6,015 nucleotides of DNA from an uncultured Chloroflexota bacterium (GTDB taxonomy: Bacteria; Chloroflexota; Anaerolineae; Anaerolineales; Villigracilaceae), in assembly GCA_903837815.1 (NCBI GenBank), contig CAILWD010000523.1:1-6015 (forward strand), written 5' to 3'. The notes beneath the pieces are model-generated. The model did no database searches. It was not told where the DNA came from and saw nothing but the letters and a program-made list of their open reading frames with translations. Each line of letters opens with the position of its first letter. Positions within the stretch are counted from its first letter, which is position 1. The translations under genes were made by a program, and so were the position numbers. Positions 4,323 to 6,015 of this stretch are shown piece after piece.

Positions 4323-6015
4323 ATGGACCTTCATACGCTTGTCATTGTATCGGGAATTGCGAACGTTCTTCAGTTCTTTGCAATCTTTTTACAGTATTTA
4401 TTAAACAAGAACTACCAAGGATTTGGCTGGTGGCTGTTGTGGAGTTCCTCCGCAGCGATCGGGTTTATATACCTGTTTTTGAGAGAGAGGGTAACCGACG
4501 AGTCGATTTCAGCCTCGATCATCTTCACAATTTCCATTTTGCTGGCAGGACAGATATTTCTCTACATTGGCGTGATGCGTTTTTTTGAAAAACAAGAATC
4601 TCACCGGCTAATCATTTCGATAATCACTGCACTCATCCTGTCCACTTTGTATACTTTTTTTGTAGATACGCTTGATATTGCAAGAGTCTTCGCATTGTGT
4701 ATCTCCGTGTCCGCCGTTTCATTTTCAACCGCACACAACCTCATTGTTTACCATAAGCGTTCCATTGCCATCTCTGCCTTTTTCTTGTCGGCAGTTTTTA
4801 TTTTCAATGGGTGTTATTTTATTTTTCAGGCGATCATGGTATTCATGAACGCTCTGCACGGGAGTGTTTTCAATCCGGAGCTGATGCAGATTTCGATATT
4901 GATAGTATCGTTTGCGGCCTCTACCTTTTGGTCGTTTGGATTGATCAGTATGTTGAATCAGAGCTTGAATGTGGAAAATCGCGAGTCCAAGGAAAATCTG
5001 GAGATCATCCTCAACACCAGCCCAGATGCAATCAGTGTCATCCGTTTGTCAGACGGCCGGTTTGTGAATGTCAACGATGGGTTCCTGGATATGACTGGTT
5101 ACAGTCGCGCCGAGGTGATCGGCAAATCCACCGTGGACCTCAATGCCTGGCAAGATCCGTCGGACCGCCTAAAGGTTGACAAGATATTGGAGGAAAATGG
5201 ATCCTGTCAATATCAAGAAGTTAATTTCCGCCGTAAGGATGGAAGCCTTTTAGTTGTAATGTTTTTTGCAAAGATAATAAAACTGCAAGGCATTCCCCAT
5301 ATTATTAGCGTGGCACACGACATGGCCGAGCGTAAGCAATCAGAGCGTCAACTGCGCAAACTCACAAATGTCGTTGAGCAAAACCAGGTCTCGGTGGTAA
5401 TCATGAATACGAACGGCGCAATCGAATATGTTAATCCGAAATTTTGTGAAGTAACCGGCTATGGCTTTGAGGAAGTATGCGGAAAGGGTGCAGATGTTTT
5501 TCTGGCGGTGGTAGCCCCGCCCGAAGTGTATGCCGAATTATGGGGTACGATCACTGCAGGTCAGAAGTGGCGGGGCAGGTTCCGCAGCCTGAAAAAGAAT
5601 GGGGAATTCTTCTGGGAAGCAGCGATCATCTCGCCGATTCTGGACGAGCATGGCGTCATTACGAATTATGTCGCAGTTAAAGAGGATATTACTGAACAGA
5701 AACAGGCGGAAGAATCTTTGTTGAAACTGGCTGCAGTGGAGGAACGCCAACATTTGGCGCGTGATCTGCACGATTCTGTCAATCAATCCATCCATGGAAT
5801 GGCGCTATTCTCTGAAACGCTTGTCTCCATACTTCACAAAAACAATATCGAGCGAGCCGTGCAGGTCGCTGAACGCCTGCAGGAAAGCGCGCGGCAGGCG
5901 CTCAAAGAAACACGTCTGATGTTGTATCAACTTCAACCGTCGAACGTGGAAAGAGGCGTGGATCTCATCAACGACCTCGAAACCAGATTATTAACCGTTG
6001 AACGTCGCGCCGGAG
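4323..6015 (+). CDS. PAS-domain membrane sensor histidine kinase, 7TM / PAS / PAS / HisKA_3 (3' end outside the window)
   Basis: The frame stays open from the ATG at 4323 to the right edge (564 codons plus one base), so the C-terminus is missing. Seven hydrophobic helices (about 6-28, 34-53, 62-88, 95-115, 119-143, 148-175 and 187-211) form an N-terminal membrane sensor. A first PAS domain (about 224-337; ILNTSPDAI, then FRRKDGS) and a second PAS with its PAC tail (about 345-462; VNPKFCEVTGY, then EDITEQKQAEE) follow. The HisKA_3 helix has EERQHLARDLHDSVNQS with phospho-acceptor His483 and a DxxxQ phosphatase-type motif (Asp484, Gln488), then the X-box LYQLQPS. An HATPase_c domain is expected just beyond the edge. 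The membrane part is AT-richer than the PAS and kinase parts, as hydrophobic coding often is. PAS ligands (small molecule, haem or flavin) cannot be judged from the visible residues. It probably pairs with a NarL-type regulator downstream, outside the window. Confidence 0.95.
   Translation, partial: MDLHTLVIVSGIANVLQFFAIFLQYLLNKNYQGFGWWLLWSSSAAIGFIYLFLRERVTDESISASIIFTISILLAGQIFLYIGVMRFFEKQESHRLIISIITALILSTLYTFFVDTLDIARVFALCISVSAVSFSTAHNLIVYHKRSIAISAFFLSAVFIFNGCYFIFQAIMVFMNALHGSVFNPELMQISILIVSFAASTFWSFGLISMLNQSLNVENRESKENLEIILNTSPDAISVIRLSDGRFVNVNDGFLDMTGYSRAEVIGKSTVDLNAWQDPSDRLKVDKILEENGSCQYQEVNFRRKDGSLLVVMFFAKIIKLQGIPHIISVAHDMAERKQSERQLRKLTNVVEQNQVSVVIMNTNGAIEYVNPKFCEVTGYGFEEVCGKGADVFLAVVAPPEVYAELWGTITAGQKWRGRFRSLKKNGEFFWEAAIISPILDEHGVITNYVAVKEDITEQKQAEESLLKLAAVEERQHLARDLHDSVNQSIHGMALFSETLVSILHKNNIERAVQVAERLQESARQALKETRLMLYQLQPSNVERGVDLINDLETRLLTVERRAG

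Noticed and set aside
4811..5179. 122-codon plus-strand frame within the second kinase
   Set aside because: Shadow frame; the kinase frame is continuous here through the last membrane helix and first PAS domain.

Overview
The window most likely comes from an Anaerolineae-type Chloroflexota genome. This is inferred from three things: a CarD/CdnL-type RNA polymerase regulator, a lipoprotein with a Thr/Pro-rich 'TPTP' tether, and two large membrane-bound HisKA_3 (NarL/ComP-class) sensor kinases. No rRNA, tRNA or single marker gene proves the assignment.

Layout. (1) 8-2209, plus strand: a polytopic ComP-like sensor histidine kinase (PDZ-like loop, about ten membrane helices, GAF-like domain, HisKA_3, HATPase). 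It may begin upstream of the window. (2) 2235-3703, minus strand, convergent to the kinase: a compact apparent operon of carD, a 53-codon small ORF (3049-3210) and a lipid-anchored polysaccharide deacetylase. (3) 3704-4322: a control region and relic zone. It holds a terminator-like hairpin inside the carD leader, an extended -10 promoter for carD, palindromes just upstream, and a minus-strand reading frame that looks like a decayed gene (3784-3972, with a weaker in-frame extension to 4164). It also holds a candidate promoter with an overlapping inverted repeat for the next gene. (4) 4323 to the right edge, plus strand: a second sensor kinase (seven membrane helices, two PAS domains, HisKA_3), cut off before its ATPase domain.

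Both kinases carry the HisKA_3 phospho-acceptor motif and should each signal to a NarL/FixJ-type response regulator, but no regulator gene lies in the window. The carD cluster combines a transcription-initiation factor with a cell-envelope enzyme; a functional link is suggested only by gene spacing.

Nothing here is clearly a new biological system. The points most worth a second look are the terminator hairpin between the carD promoter and start codon, the unannotated 53-codon gene, the CarD protein lacking the usual wedge tryptophan, and the decayed reading frame upstream of carD.
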